From: Crossaster papposus
Lineage: Eukaryota; Echinodermata; Asteroidea; Velatida; Solasteridae
Direction: 5' to 3'
NCBI GenBank assembly: GCA_037893245.1
Contig: JBAIAA010000413.1
Coordinates: 1,364,001 to 1,428,000, forward strand
DNA length: 64,000 nt
The notes below the pieces were generated by a model. The model searched no databases and was not told the origin of the DNA. It was given only the letters and a program-made list of their open reading frames with translations. Both the position numbers and the translations under genes were made by a program. Shown here piece by piece: positions 45,650-55,780 of the stretch. Every line of letters begins with the position of its first letter. The stretch's first letter is position 1.

Positions 45650-46402
45650 TTTAATATTTGGGTGGTGGTCTAAGTGTGTGCCAAGTCTAAAGTCGATCAA
45701 ATTTAGTGCCAAAGATATATTGGTTGAAAAAAACCGTGTACAAATCCTATGGGGAAAATTAAACCTTTAATGTGACGTCACATGACATCCGATGATATCA
45801 TCACAATGTCATCTTAATTTTCGTTTATAACACATCCTGGAATACTTGTATACCAAGTTTGACCCTAATTGGACTTGTACTTCCAGAGATAGAGGGTCTT
45901 AAAAACTACACCTTTAATGTGACGTCACATGACCCACGATGATGTCATCATGACGTCACCCTGATGTTCGTCTATAACACATCCTGGAATACTTGCATAC
46001 CAAGTTTGACCCCAATCGGGCCTGTACTTCCAGAGATAGAGGGGCCTCAAAACTGCACCTTTAATGTGACGTCACATGACCTACGATAACGTCATCATGA
46101 CGATTTTTCCCTTGGCCCTCCTGGGGATGGTGGTCGAGGTGTGTGCCAAGTCTCAAGTCGATCAAATTTACGAAAGTGTCAAAATCAATAGTCTGAAGAA
46201 AAACGTGTACAAACCTTATGGGAAAAAAGTTGCACCTTTAACGTCACGTCACGTGACCTTGAAAGACGCAATCGTGCCGAATTTCTTTCAGGGACATCTG
46301 GGAGTGGGGTTCTAAGTGTATACCAAGTTTCAAGTAGGTCGGATTCACCAAAATGTCAAAGTCAATAGTCTGAAGAAAAACGTGTACAAAACCTATGGGG
46401 AA
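45650..46402. repeat. Repeat cluster with TGACGTCA palindromes, 147-bp spacing (unit 1)
   Basis: The block CTTTAATGTGACGTCACATG recurs at 45765, 45912 and 46059, with a diverged fourth copy at 46236. Between copies lie GATGATGTCATCATGACGTC-type palindromes and the phrases ACACATCCTGGAATACTTG and CTTCCAGAGATAGAGG. GTGTGCCAAGTCT and AGTCTGAAGAAAAACGTGTA blocks repeat at 45677, 46140, 46190 and 46365. TGACGTCA is the CRE/ATF core; here it appears as part of a repeat family, not beside a gene. Confidence 0.85.
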
Positions 46403-47152
46403 AATATTTTAGTAATTTGGTTTGCATATTATTAAAGCATATATCGTTGAGCATTATTGGTGAAAATAGGGAAGATATTACATTAATATTTTTGGAGATA
46501 TTCCTATTTTTAGCGAGTATGTGTACAAATGGCTTTTCCACGGGAGCTGTCAATGCATCAACATGTTTGAATATGATATGACACAATAATGTAATGACGC
46601 GATAGTCCTTTGACAAATGTTTTTGAGTCTTTTATTTACACTAAAATGGATAAATAATACTTTTTAATAGATAGATGAATTTATTCATGATTTCAATCTC
46701 AAAAACATTTTTCTTACTTGGTTAGACTGCCAAAGAATTTGCGCAGGAACAGACTTTAACTTATGCAATGACGATATTATGTGCACAAAATCATGACAAT
46801 TGTCTATTGATGTTCCAGATACATGAAATTATATCATTTGTTGAACTAACTGAAATGAACAAAACCAGAAGCCTATCTATTAAAAAGTATTATTTATCCA
46901 TTTTAGTGTAAATAAAAGAAGCTCTCGCAAAAACATTTGTCAAAGGACTATCGCGTCATTACATTATTGTGTCATATCATATTCAAACATGTTGATGCAT
47001 TGACAGCTCCCGTGGAAAAGCCATTTTTACACATACTCGCTAAAAATAGGAATATCTCCAAAAATTATTAATGTAATATCTTCCCTATTTTCACCAATAA
47101 TGCTCCAAACGATATATGCTTTAATAATATGCAAACAAAATTACTAAAATAT
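46403..47152. mobile_element. 750-bp element with 270-bp inverted repeats (unit 1)
   Basis: The left arm (46403-46674) starts ATATTTTAGTAATTTGGTTT; the right arm (46873-47152) is its reverse complement with a few changes, around a 200-bp spacer. It has no transposase. The right arm ends exactly where the ATPase-like frame begins, so the element probably separates or replaces that gene's 5' part. Confidence 0.85.
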
Positions 47153-47728
47153 GTTATCATCTAGGAGAAAATGGCCTCCAAAGTTGGGTATAGTTTTTTT
47201 TTTGACCACCCTGTACTTGGTGATCATATGTCCGACTCTGTCAAACAACAAAACGTACCACGAGAGGCCTTGGTTTTTTAACGACCCCTATGTTTACGCG
47301 TGCGACCTCGACGCCGAAAATATGAACATGAACGAAGCCATAGACCTTTATCGAACGAAATTTAAAGATTTGCACACTTTGTTTTTAATCGACGACTGCA
47401 GCGCTTATCAAGCGATGAAATCGGCCAAAAGGGCCACAAGGGAGGATGCTGCATGTTATATAAATTAGCCTTTAGCGGTAGACACGATAACCACAGCTGT
47501 TGGTAATTGACTCAAAAATATAACAGCGTTTTAAAAGATTATCGCGAACAGACTCAATGGGTCGCTATTTTTTATTGCAAAGACAAAAACAGTTTTGATA
47601 ATTGCCTCGACGAAAATGATGTGGTGCCGGATAATAAAAGGCGAGACATAAAACAATATCTCAAAGACACTCCCTATAGTAAATTGATTTTATATACGGA
47701 TCCTCGGAATAAATGGAATTTGTTGTAA
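47151..47728 (+). pseudogene. Packaging ATPase (FtsK/HerA, A32-like) fragment, frameshifted (unit 1)
   Basis: This resembles the DNA-packaging ATPase of Polintons and adintoviruses, which pumps DNA into capsids. The first frame (47151-47468) has VIICPTLSNNKTY, WFFNDPYVY and the Walker B-type LFLIDDCSAYQAM. Then the frame shifts by one near 47455-47465 and continues with AFSGRH, a TAA at 47504-47506, and TQKYNSVLKDYREQTQWV and CLDENDVVPDNKRRDIKQYL to 47728. The Walker A (P-loop) region is missing; the ORF starts at the edge of the inverted-repeat element at 46403-47152. Breaks are shared with the copy at 57282-57859, so they predate the duplication. Confidence 0.78.
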
Positions 47729-47960
47729 CCTAGTTGTGATTTGTTGAGGTTTTGTTAGATAGCTAGTTGTAATTTGTTGAACAGCTAGTTGAGATTTGTT
47801 GAACAGCTAGTTGAGATTTGCTGAACAGCTAGTTGTAAAGTACTTGCATAGCTAGTTGTAATTTGTTGGACAGCTAGTTGTAATTTGTTGGACAGCTAGT
47901 TTTAATTTGTTGGGTAGCTTGTTGTAAGTTGTTAAACAGCTAGTTGTGATTTGTTGCAGT
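47726..47960. repeat. 22-bp minisatellite CTAGTTGTAATTTGTTGAAC (unit 1)
   Basis: About ten degenerate repeats of roughly 22 bp with core AGCTAGTTGTAATTTGTTG run from the ATPase stop to just before the next virus-like gene. Confidence 0.9.
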
Positions 47961-48094
47961 TAGTTTATCTCGCGTTTATTTAAATGTTATTTTTGCTGAT
48001 CGATCTTTTGCTCAAATTTATTATAGCGTCGACCTTGTGTATTTTATCTTACAAATATTTTTCTTTAAAAATAAAATTATACCGTCTTATAAAA

Positions 48095-48640
48095 ATGGAG
48101 CCTTTAAAAACTTTAGACAACGATCCGCAAACGGAAAAACATAAAAATAGACTGTTGGGTGTAGTATCAGCCGGTGATTCTAAAAAGTATTTGGGTAAAT
48201 AATTTAGCCAAGGAGATATAGAAAACCTAGACGCGAACAAACAAGAAAAAATGTACAACCAATACGAGGCAAGGTTGGGTAAAGAAAATATTACTAGTTT
48301 GGGTAACTGCGTGCTGGGGATTTACTCGAGAGTTTTAGGCGCGAGTCTACCTATGATCAAACCCATGGGTGTCAGTCTACGAGTAGACTCGGAAGACGCG
48401 CTCACCAAAGATCTAGAGGAAGATCCCGTTATATCTAGCTCGATAGCTAGTTTACTTTGCGAAGTTTATTACAACTACGGAATGTTGTTGTCGCCGTTAG
48501 TAGGTTTATTGATAACGTCTAAACATTTAGTTATCAACGAAAATAATTATCTTGACAATATAATAAAAGATGAGTCAACAAGAGAGCCCAAGTTCGTCGA
48601 TGTTAAAGAAGACTCCAAAGGTACAGACGGTGACGACTAA
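48095..48640 (+). pseudogene. Polinton companion gene of about 180 codons with an in-frame stop (unit 1)
   Basis: From ATG 48095 (context TATAAAAATGGAG) the frame reads MEPLKTLDNDPQTEKHKN, hits TAA at 48200-48202 and continues in the same frame with QYEARLGKENITSLGN, VLGASLPMIKPMGVSLRV, LLCEVYYNYGMLLSPLVG to 48640. A weakly hydrophobic segment lies near the C-terminus. I recall proteins with this YEARLG / CE-YYNYGM-L-PL pattern next to Polinton-like genes in invertebrates; function unknown. A hydrophobic leader is open upstream from 47984, but the 48095 start is preferred for its A-rich context. Confidence 0.65.
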
Positions 48641-48940
48641 ACAAAAAATCCAGGTAGAGTAAAACAAGGCAAGGCATTAGCGGAACACAACAAAAAGAGA
48701 AAAGAACAAATTGCCAAGATGCAAAATATAGACGTGAAGAGTACTCTTTCTTATTCGTACGCAACAATTGGGTCAATAACGGGTTGGCGCTTGTTTTAGG
48801 AGGACTCTATATATGAAGCCAAAGAGTCTCACCACCAAAACCACAACCACTAGCACAGCCTCCCCAAAAGAACCCAAGGGGGACTCCGTCCCAAATCCCT
48901 TCTTCTCCGCCCCAACCATCTTCAGATTTTGTAGAAATGG
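48570..48940 (+). pseudogene. Small Polinton-type single-membrane-span protein, frameshifted (unit 1)
   Basis: It starts at ATG 48570, overlapping the previous gene in another frame, with a Lys/Thr-rich start. The frame moves at the A6 run near 48643-48648, after which GRVKQGKALAEHNKKRKEQI is read. A second shift near 48770-48790 moves to a short Leu/Gly-rich membrane stretch, then a Thr/Pro tail with KEPKGDSVPNPFF to about 48910. A basic segment, one membrane span and a short acidic/Pro tail are recurrent in this class of element. Three frames in 370 bp mean it is not functional as read. Confidence 0.55.
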
Positions 48941-48979
48941 AATAAAAAAAAATTTAAAAAAAAAAAATTGTGGCAATTA

Positions 48980-49217
48980 TAATTGGATACTAATAGCATT
49001 GCCAACAATCTCTATCACGCCGCCGTGATCTCTATGTTAAGCGTGGGATTTACCATGTTTAGTAAAAAAACTGTTGAAGATCAAACCGGCCGATCTCGAC
49101 AAGTTGAGCGTAGAACATGTAGCTAAACTAACGGCTGCGATAAGCGCATCGATGTACGTAAAAACATGGCTGGTCAATCAAAATATACTCCCACCAAATA
49201 TATTAAACTCGACATAA
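48980..49217 (+). pseudogene. Small two-part membrane/helical protein, frameshifted (unit 1)
   Basis: The first frame encodes NNLYHAAVISMLSVGFTMFS, a hydrophobic segment. After an A7 run near 49064-49070 the other frame continues with DLDKLSVEHVAKLTAAISAS and ends at TAA 49215. Length and content fit the very short membrane proteins between the packaging ATPase and coiled-coil genes of these elements; function unknown. Confidence 0.5.
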
Positions 49218-49249
49218 AACTTTAGTTTGTTATAATAAAATGGCTGAAG

Positions 49250-49722
49250 GTGGAGATTTTGAACCGGTAGACGAATTTACCCCGGCATAAGACAACGATC
49301 TAGACGGGGACAATAACGATTACTCCATCGACAACGAAACGGCGTTAGATCCAGCCTATGCTCAAGCTCGTGATGGTGTTTTAGAACAAGGGAGACGTGT
49401 TATTGATAATCAAAGAGTCAAAAGTTTCTACGAACGTCAAGGACAAAGACAATATGATATAATTCCGCAATGGGAAAGATTTGTAGTAAAAGATAACACG
49501 TTATATTTTAAAACCGATGACGAAGAAGTAAGATTATCGCAAAAAAACAAACCAGATACATTTTTAGCATTAAGTTCTATTGAAAAAAATGCTAGGGACG
49601 GTATAGATTTTATTAGAAACCAATTAGGTTTTAAAGATTATAAACGAAACCCACTTAGTATAGAACAACAACAACAATTACAACAGATTGAACCGGAGTC
49701 TATCCCGATGCAAGATTTTCCG
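49250..49722 (+). pseudogene. Coiled-coil Polinton-type protein, N-terminal part, cut by the duplication junction (unit 1)
   Basis: The frame begins MAEGGDFEPVDEFTPA, hits a TAA at 49288-49290, and continues in frame with TALDPAYAQARDGVLEQGRR, FYERQGQRQYDIIPQWERF, and a Gln-rich stretch until the unit 2 start at 49723. The complete counterpart is at 59371-60562. The cut is produced by the tandem duplication, not by normal gene structure. Confidence 0.7.
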
Positions 49723-50165
49723 TTAATTTATTGAGAACGTTATAATTTTCTGCGCCCTGACTGGACTAAGTTAAAATCAACCCCAAAACTACAGTTTTGT
49801 GATAGAATATGAAATTATCTTTAACATCAGTGTGAAATTGGGTTGTGGCCGCTGCCAAAAAATGGACAAAATCCGTCTTTTTTTAAAGGTCAATTTGTTG
49901 ATTCGGGAGCTTTTTTTACGTTATAAATTTCACCCTCTAAATGTCATATAATTTCCAATCTGATTTGATAATATAACAAAATGTTTCCTTATTCAAAAGA
50001 AAATATACATAATATTGACAGCCAGTGAATAAAACGGATGTTTCGGACCAAATTCCAGGCGTTGTCGCCAGCTCATTAAGTATTCAAAAACGAGGTCACG
50101 CACAAAGTGCCATGCATAAATCGCACATAAAAGGAACGGCTTTTTAGTGCGCTGCGGACTGACTG
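49723..50165. mobile_element. TIR transposon right end (unit 2)
   Basis: This copy of 37364-37806 ends in the TIR 50147-50165 (complement of CAGTCAGTCCGCAGCGCAC) and is followed by ACTATGG, giving the ACTA target duplication and the direct continuation of the LINE reading frame. Confidence 0.8.
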
Positions 50166-51496
50166 ACTATGGAATAAGAGGAGTTGCCTTGGATTGGTTC
50201 AGGAGTTACCTTTCTAATCGTCAGCAATTTGTATCGATTTCTGGTATTCAATCTACTTTTCGTAATATTTCTTGTGGTGTCCCCCAGGGCTCTATTTTGG
50301 GCCCCCTTTTATTTTCAATCTACATTAATGATTTTGACCAATCCTCTGATCAGTGATGTACTTTCTTTTATCTTATTTGCTGATGACAGTAATTTATTTT
50401 ATAGCCATAGTGATATGAATGTACTTTTTGACATAATTAATTGTGAAATGGAAAAAATATCGTCTTGGATAAAAGCAAACAAGTTATCCCTTAATGTTAA
50501 AAAAACTAATTATATGTTATTTACCAAAAAGCAATATCAAATTCCTGAAATTATCATTGACAATACTAGAATTATAAAAACCAATTGCATTAAACTTTTG
50601 GGCATAATGATCGACGACAGACTCACATGGAAACGGCATGTCAATTACATATGTACAGTTATTTCAAGAAATGTAGGTATTCTTTGTAAATTAAAACAAT
50701 TTTTTCCCCGTGATATTTTAATGGTTCTTTATAATACCCTTGTCTTACCTTACATTTCATATGGCATTCTAGCATGGGGAAATAGTGGTATAGGTCAAAT
50801 TAATAGAATACTTAAATTACAGAAGAAGGCTTTACGTATAATTAACAATGTTAATGTCAATGACCATAGTAATCTCCTTTTTTATAATTGTAATACATTG
50901 AAAGTCTTTGATATTTACGGTCTCCAGCTTGGCTCCTTCATGCAACAACTTAGTAACACTAAATTACCAAAATCCATTTGCTCGCTATTCACAAAAAATC
51001 AACAAGTTCATTCTTACTCCACAAGACAATGCAAGGAATTTCATCGTTCTTATGCTCGTACTAAGCTTGCTAAAGCTACAGTGAAACATGAAGGCCCCAA
51101 GCTGTGGGGTTCTATTGACCCCTCTCTCAAAGCTATCTCCAGCCTGTGTACTTTTAAACGCAAGTACAAAATTAAATTATTAAATAAATATTCAAACTGA
51201 TGATTAAAATATGTCTCTGCTTCACGGGGTTACAGGCAACAGGTTATAAGTACAGGTTATAAGTATTTTTTTGTTTCTCTCTAATATGCTACTACAATAA
51301 TTGTATATCGTGTTTTTGTTTGTTATTTGTCCTACATGTATGTAATTAGCTCTTATTTGTTAGTGGGGGCCCCCACTCGACAAGCTTGCTTTTTGGGGGC
51401 CCCCATCCACACTTATTCTGCAGTGGTTTAAATATTTCATAATATAATATAATATTGTTGTGTGGAAATAAAGTAACATGATGATGATGATGATGA
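50166..51496 (+). pseudogene. CR1/L2-like LINE, 3' part of reverse transcriptase with UTR and tail (unit 2)
   Basis: The coding sequence is identical at the protein level to 38541-39877: [13 protein letters not shown] in the first frame (to 50356), a 1-base shift at about 50345-50357, then FADD and the thumb region to 51200, the GGGGGCCCCCA hairpin and the GATGATG tail. Sharing the shift shows it predates the duplication. The only difference noted is one extra T in the 3' UTR run near 51266-51272. Confidence 0.85.
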
Positions 51497-51715
51497 AGCA
51501 GCTGCTTCTTAATTACTTGGTTATGGCTTACAAGTGTACATGCCCCAATGGAAGCAGCTGCTTCTGAATTACTTGGATATGGCTTACAATTACACATGCC
51601 CCAATGGAACCAGCTGCTTCTTAATTACTTGGTTATGGCTTACAAGTGTACATGCCCCAATGGAAGCAGCTGCTTCTGAATTACTTGGCTATAGCTTACA
51701 ATTACACAATGGACA
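51497..51715. repeat. 56-bp tandem array (unit 2)
   Basis: About four units of the array seen at 27250-27720, following the LINE tail. The unit shortened in copy 1 has full length here. Confidence 0.9.
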
Positions 51716-52295
51716 AAAATGGTGTCGCAAATTAAATCCAAATGGCTTTTGCTTTTTATAATACACATGTGGTAAGGAATCGGAGCAGCTGAACTCCATA
51801 GCTAACTCCCATTGCATTAGCCAAGAATAAACTAATTCGGTACCTCAAAGTGTCAAGGTGAAAGGTTATTCGAGATAAAGTGCTGATGTCATGTCAGCAC
51901 TTTTATGTTACGCGAATGATGTTACGCAAACGCGCATTCTGATTTTAATTCACAAGTGGGCGTCGTGCGACCACCTGACGTATTTATACGCGCAAAATCC
52001 CTCAACAAAATAACGGCAAAATAAAAAATAAAAAAACTGTCTTGTCTATGTGCATCGTCAGCTAGAACAATTAAAAACCCTGCCCTTCTATCGATGACAT
52101 AACTTCAGTTTTTAATGTTGCAATCTAGTTTGGCAAGTCGAAAGTGGATTTTTCTCTCTTATAAGAGCGGGGCTCGTACACAATCGCCACACAATGGACA
52201 TTTACAAAACTTGGATTGGAATCTGCTCAAATACCGGGTCCCGATGCACAGCTCTACAACGATCTTTTTTGGAGGGAGGGGAAAGGGAGATTTAC
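51716..52295. other. Intron with deletion junction (unit 2)
   Basis: Same sequence as 40092-40591 up to about 52216, then directly joined to sequence matching 42092 onward: CAAAACTTGGAT-TGGAATCTGC. This is the 1500-bp deletion that removes the exon at 40762-40946. No gene seen. Confidence 0.7.
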
Positions 52296-52511
52296 CAGTT
52301 CCTTCACAGTAGAACCAAGGTGTGCAATCCGGGCATTCCGAAGCAACGGCCAGACCAGTGACGTTAGAGAATGTTCCACTTGGACACGGGTCGGGGTTAA
52401 ACGTGGTCCCCTGGCAGAAGTACCCCTCAGGACAAATGGACTGGTCCGGGAGGGTCGGGGACTCGTTGCAGTAGAAGCGAGGCAAGCAGGGCCCGCTGAC
52501 GTCAGTTTGTG
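52296..52511 (-). CDS. Cysteine-rich GCC2/GCC3-repeat protein, exon (unit 2 copy)
   Basis: This matches 42172-42387, with the same acceptor, donor and phase 1 ends and the motifs GPCLPRFYCNES and ICPEGYFCQG. If both copies are real, the transcript could include two tandem copies of this exon with the frame kept, because entry and exit phases are equal. If the duplication is an assembly artefact this is the same exon counted twice. Confidence 0.7.
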
Positions 52512-52678
52512 CTGCATTGCAAAAAAAGATAACGCAGAGAAGAAAAAAATGGTATGAGTACTCCAATTCAACAAAATCTAAAGAACAAGCATTTGTTTGA
52601 TTTGGTTGTAAAGATTAAAGATAAAAATACAACAAACATCAAAACACAGAACTACCAAATTATTATGAAATACCTTAG

Positions 52679-52911
52679 TTAACCAGTTCGCGCCGGGATT
52701 ATTTTAACATCACCGAGCCGAGGGGCATGATTATTTTTAACGAAACTCGATCCGAGGCAGGTTCAGGCCGGGAAGCACACCCACACATTTCCAGCCTTGC
52801 TCGCTGCTGACAGACATTTCCGGCCTTTCTCGTGGCGTGTTTATGCGTCATCCGTTTTGAATCTGGGGAAAACTTGGCGTTTATATTCGTCATCCGGCGC
52901 GAACTGGTTAA
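52679..52911 (+). mobile_element. TTAA-flanked MITE (unit 2)
   Basis: Same copy as 42555-42787 with perfect CCAGTTCGCGCCGG inverted ends and TTAA on both sides. Confidence 0.8.
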
Positions 52912-53293
52912 TGTCTCAAGCACATGGTGTGGTCATTTAAACAAAAAGTGTATTGTTTTTGTATCAATTTCCGACGATGGTCGGCTGACTATCATTGGAA
53001 GAAAAAAAGTGACTTTTTAGCCGCTATTCTGGTTTCCTTACCTGACAAATTGTGACTCAGATGTTAGAGTATTGTTTTCTCGGAAGTAGTATGGAAATGG
53101 CCGCTTCTAGAACAGCCCAATTTTGTTCAATCGTCACCCCACAAAAAACAAAAAAAAAGTTTGTCTTTTTTAAAACTTTGATCTCATATCACCGCAATTT
53201 AAAACGAGTCTAAAGGTGGCGCCGACGCGTAAGGAGGAGGTCGATCGAAATAATTTGTATTTATCGCGAAGCTGTAAGTTTTTCGATAAGATT

Positions 53294-53869
53294 TTAGACA
53301 CCAACTCTTCCACGCGTCTTTTTATCTCGGATTCCATACCGCTCGAATCCTTTTTTTTCCGACAGCTTGCTGCCGGACCTGATAGCCTCTTTCATATCGT
53401 TAAATTGCCTCAATTCCTTTAATATCAAAGCGTACTCTTCGTGGGATATATCGCCATCTGTAATAGCTTGAGAAATAAGATCTCTTACGCTGTTGAGTTT
53501 AGCCTCAACCAAGACTCTAATCTCATCGTGTTTTTTAACTTTACGTCTAAATCGTTTGCTAAAATATTTTAATACGAACGCGGCGCAACCAAAACTCAAG
53601 GCTACTCCCTCTAACGCAAAACCAACGGGTGACTTGATGGCACCGCTTATAGCCGTGATTCCAAAACCCCCACAAATCACACCACCCATCTCGGCTAGCG
53701 TTTCCGTAGTAGACAATGTCGTAATTAACTTGCCATATTTTTTACACAACGCGCTTCGCTGTTCTCGTTGCGTCAATATATCTCTTTTGATCTTTTGCAA
53801 TCGAAACACCCTCGTACTATCATCATCTTCGATGGTACTTTTTAGATCGGGGTAAATACTAGTCGTCAT
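53294..53869 (-). CDS. Two-TM virus-like protein, 191 codons (unit 2)
   Basis: This is the second copy of 43170-43745 and is also fully open; about three residues differ (Lys/Arg, Gln/Glu and Asp/His changes), which fits weak constraint or recent duplication. Two hydrophobic helices with a short loop and a helical tail containing ISHEEYALILKELRQF are preserved. The same 8-T run precedes the alternative C-terminal frame. Function unknown. Confidence 0.7.
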   Translation of the reverse strand: MTTSIYPDLKSTIEDDDSTRVFRLQKIKRDILTQREQRSALCKKYGKLITTLSTTETLAEMGGVICGGFGITAISGAIKSPVGFALEGVALSFGCAAFVLKYFSKRFRRKVKKHDEIRVLVEAKLNSVRDLISQAITDGDISHEEYALILKELRQFNDMKEAIRSGSKLSEKKGFERYGIRDKKTRGRVGV

Positions 53870-53882
53870 TTTATTAAGACAA

Positions 53883-53899
53883 AACTAAAATATTTCTAC
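53883..53899 (-). promoter_or_regulatory. Promoter-like A/T motif, 191-codon ORF (unit 2)
   Basis: GTAGAAATATTTTAGTT on minus, 13 bp before the ATG at 53869; identical to 43759-43775. Confidence 0.5.
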
Positions 53900-53911
53900 T
53901 TTTAAAAGAGT

Positions 53912-53928
53912 AACTAAAATATTTCTAC
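53912..53928 (-). promoter_or_regulatory. A/T motif overlapping the 223-codon ORF stop (unit 2)
   Basis: Identical to 43788-43804; its internal TAG ends the ORF at 53914-54585. Confidence 0.5.
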
Positions 53929-54585
53929 GTAAAAAATTATCTCTTTATCTCTATTATTGATTATCTGGCCAAGACCGTTTTTCAACAAAAACGTGAGGCT
54001 TTTTATTTTGCCAGCTACCAACTCTTTCGAACACTTGTTATACATGTAGTTGATATAAATTGGATCTTGAGGATTGTTTGAACGAGCAGCATCACAGTGT
54101 ACGGGTATACTCTCCAACAGGTTAGTTTGTAAAAAGACCGCGCTGTAAAGATTTAGGCTAAATTTTTCATAATAATTACTACCACCATTGAGCCAACCCC
54201 TGGGTAAACCTAAAAGTTTAGATAGATTACTCGATAGTTTTATGCGATTTTGGTCGGGAATGGATATATAAAACAGTTCATCGGATAAGGACTCTATAGA
54301 TATATCGTGAAAATCTTTTATACGATATTCAAAAGAATGAAGATTCCACCTATCCGGAGGAATATCAATTTTTTCACGATCGGAAATTTGAAGAGGCGTC
54401 AGATCATCGATATCACCCGTAAAACTCTCCCAAATTATCGACGCTTTTTTTTCGAGGTTATAAAAACCTAAGTCTAACACAAAGTTGTTTAACTTCATGC
54501 GACGGTCACCCCCGACGTTATCCATAGGTCGCGATAGTTCAAAGGTCTTCTCGTTATCTGTCATGACGAACGTATGAGACTGCAT
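53914..54585 (-). CDS. Virus-like ORF of 223 codons, function unknown (unit 2)
   Basis: An intact copy of 43790-44461, differing at two residues (Ser/Leu early in the protein and Ile/Ser in the WLNGG-NYYEKF region). The shared C-terminal block LLESIPVHCDAARSNNPQDP again has a partial tandem duplicate upstream. A structural role is only inferred from context. Confidence 0.65.
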   Translation of the reverse strand: MQSHTFVMTDNEKTFELSRPMDNVGGDRRMKLNNFVLDLGFYNLEKKASIIWESFTGDIDDLTPLQISDREKIDIPPDRWNLHSFEYRIKDFHDISIESLSDELFYISIPDQNRIKLSSNLSKLLGLPRGWLNGGSNYYEKFSLNLYSAVFLQTNLLESIPVHCDAARSNNPQDPIYINYMYNKCSKELVAGKIKSLTFLLKNGLGQIINNRDKEIIFYVEIF

Positions 54586-54596
54586 TTTACAAAAGT

Positions 54597-54613
54597 AACT
54601 AAAATATTTTTAC
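54597..54613 (-). promoter_or_regulatory. A/T motif upstream of the 223-codon ORF (unit 2)
   Basis: GTAAAAATATTTTAGTT on minus, 11 bp before the ATG at 54585; identical to 44473-44489. Confidence 0.5.
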
Positions 54614-54836
54614 GTTTACAATTATATCTTTACCTCTATTATCGATTATCTCACCAAGACCGTTTTTTTACGAAAACGTGAGGCTGTTTATTTTATCGGC
54701 TACTAACTCTTTCGAAGAATTGTCGTATTTGACGTAAATAGGATCTTGGGGATTGTTTGAACGAGCTGCATCGCCCGATAAAGGTATATTCTCCAAAAGA
54801 TTGGTTTGTTTTCCATTAACAAAATTTGAATGCGTA
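54600..54836 (-). pseudogene. Tandem paralogue remnant (unit 2)
   Basis: Same remnant as 44476-44712, with NLLENIPLSGDAARSNNPQD and a frame change at an A-run, cut at its N-terminal side by the hairpin element. Confidence 0.7.
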
Positions 54837-54980
54837 GACAATTGCTTTTCGAGCGACCACAACGACTGTTTTGTGGTGCAAGAGTGCAGGCCTGCATCGC
54901 TGCACTGTACAGTGCAGCGATGCAGGCTGGAATTCCTGCACCACAAAACAGTTGCTGTAGTCGCTCGAAAAGCCATTGTC
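54837..54980. mobile_element. 144-bp fold-back MITE (unit 2)
   Basis: Same element as 44713-44856; one arm has ACAATTGCTTTTCG instead of ACAATGGCTTTTCG, breaking a base pair, so the arms have begun to diverge in this copy. Confidence 0.85.
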
Positions 54981-55780
54981 GCGTCCCCCGTCTTCGCATA
55001 GTGTGCTCTTTATGTGAGTCGGGTGCCGTCTGGACGTCCATAGAGTTTATACATGAGAAATTTTCCTGAATCATTTGAAAACAGTGTTTTGAAAAGCTGG
55101 TCAAAATTGCTCGGATTTTCAACCCCAAATAATTGTGAGTATCATGGAAGCCCTAACAGTTCTTCCTTAACATGTATAGAAGCCAGTATGCGCTTTCCAA
55201 GATATTTTGTCAAGTATTTGGCATGTTTTGGGCAACTTTTGTGTTCCCAATTCATTTTTTTTATTGGCAATATGCTAATAAACTGTTGGGGCATTAGAAC
55301 GACAGACAAAATCCAAAATTAAAAAAAGGAGTGAAAACGCCCCAATTATTGGGTCTACATGTGACCCTGCTATGAGATGCACGAATAAGCCACTTTGTAA
55401 TACATGTGTAATGAATGGACAACTGGGGGCATATAAAAAGAGCAAGAATGTTGGATAAATAGTGAAAATATACATGGACATGTTGTGGCATCTAACGTTT
55501 GTTGAGAATAAATAAAAATGCCAAAGTATGATCTGTCTCTTGTATACTCATTATTTCACACGTCAAAATGGGAAACTTGTTGAGTTGAAACTGCAAAGCG
55601 AATGTCATGCAATAGAAAGAATATTCCTATGGGGTGAAGAATAAAATATTTTCCATTTCCAACAGTTTGTTCACCTCATAGTAATATTTATTATATTGCA
55701 CTCCACATAAAACAAACTTAAAACTAGAAATGTGTTTGTGGACAAACACAGAGCTGTTTCGCATACTGTCTAAAATGACT
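54981..55780. other. No gene recognised (unit 2)
   Basis: Counterpart of 44857-45649, with a small insertion (GAGAAA) near 55055. Open frames here have no recognisable content. Confidence 0.5.

Larger units (their letters stand above)
37364..49722 (+). repeat. Large direct tandem duplication, unit 1 (12.36 kb)
   Basis: This segment is repeated at 49723-59853 with only scattered single-base and homopolymer differences; the LINE ORF of 338 codons is identical in both. Unit 1 holds the transposon right end, LINE 3' part, 56-bp array, exons at 40762 and 42172, and the truncated Polinton-like element. The join at 49722/49723 falls in TTCCG-TTAATTTATTGAG, with short TTCCG microhomology to 37355. 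Confidence 0.9.
43085..49722. mobile_element. Polinton/adintovirus-like element, truncated copy (unit 1)
   Basis: The region holds a block of virus-like genes on both strands: two minus-strand ORFs (43170-44461), a broken paralogue, a packaging ATPase fragment (47151-47728), and four broken small genes up to 49722, where the duplication junction cuts the last one. Gene types and order match the second copy at 53209-63988. It is interrupted by a hairpin MITE, a 750-bp inverted-repeat element and simple repeats. No element termini are visible here. Confidence 0.75.
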
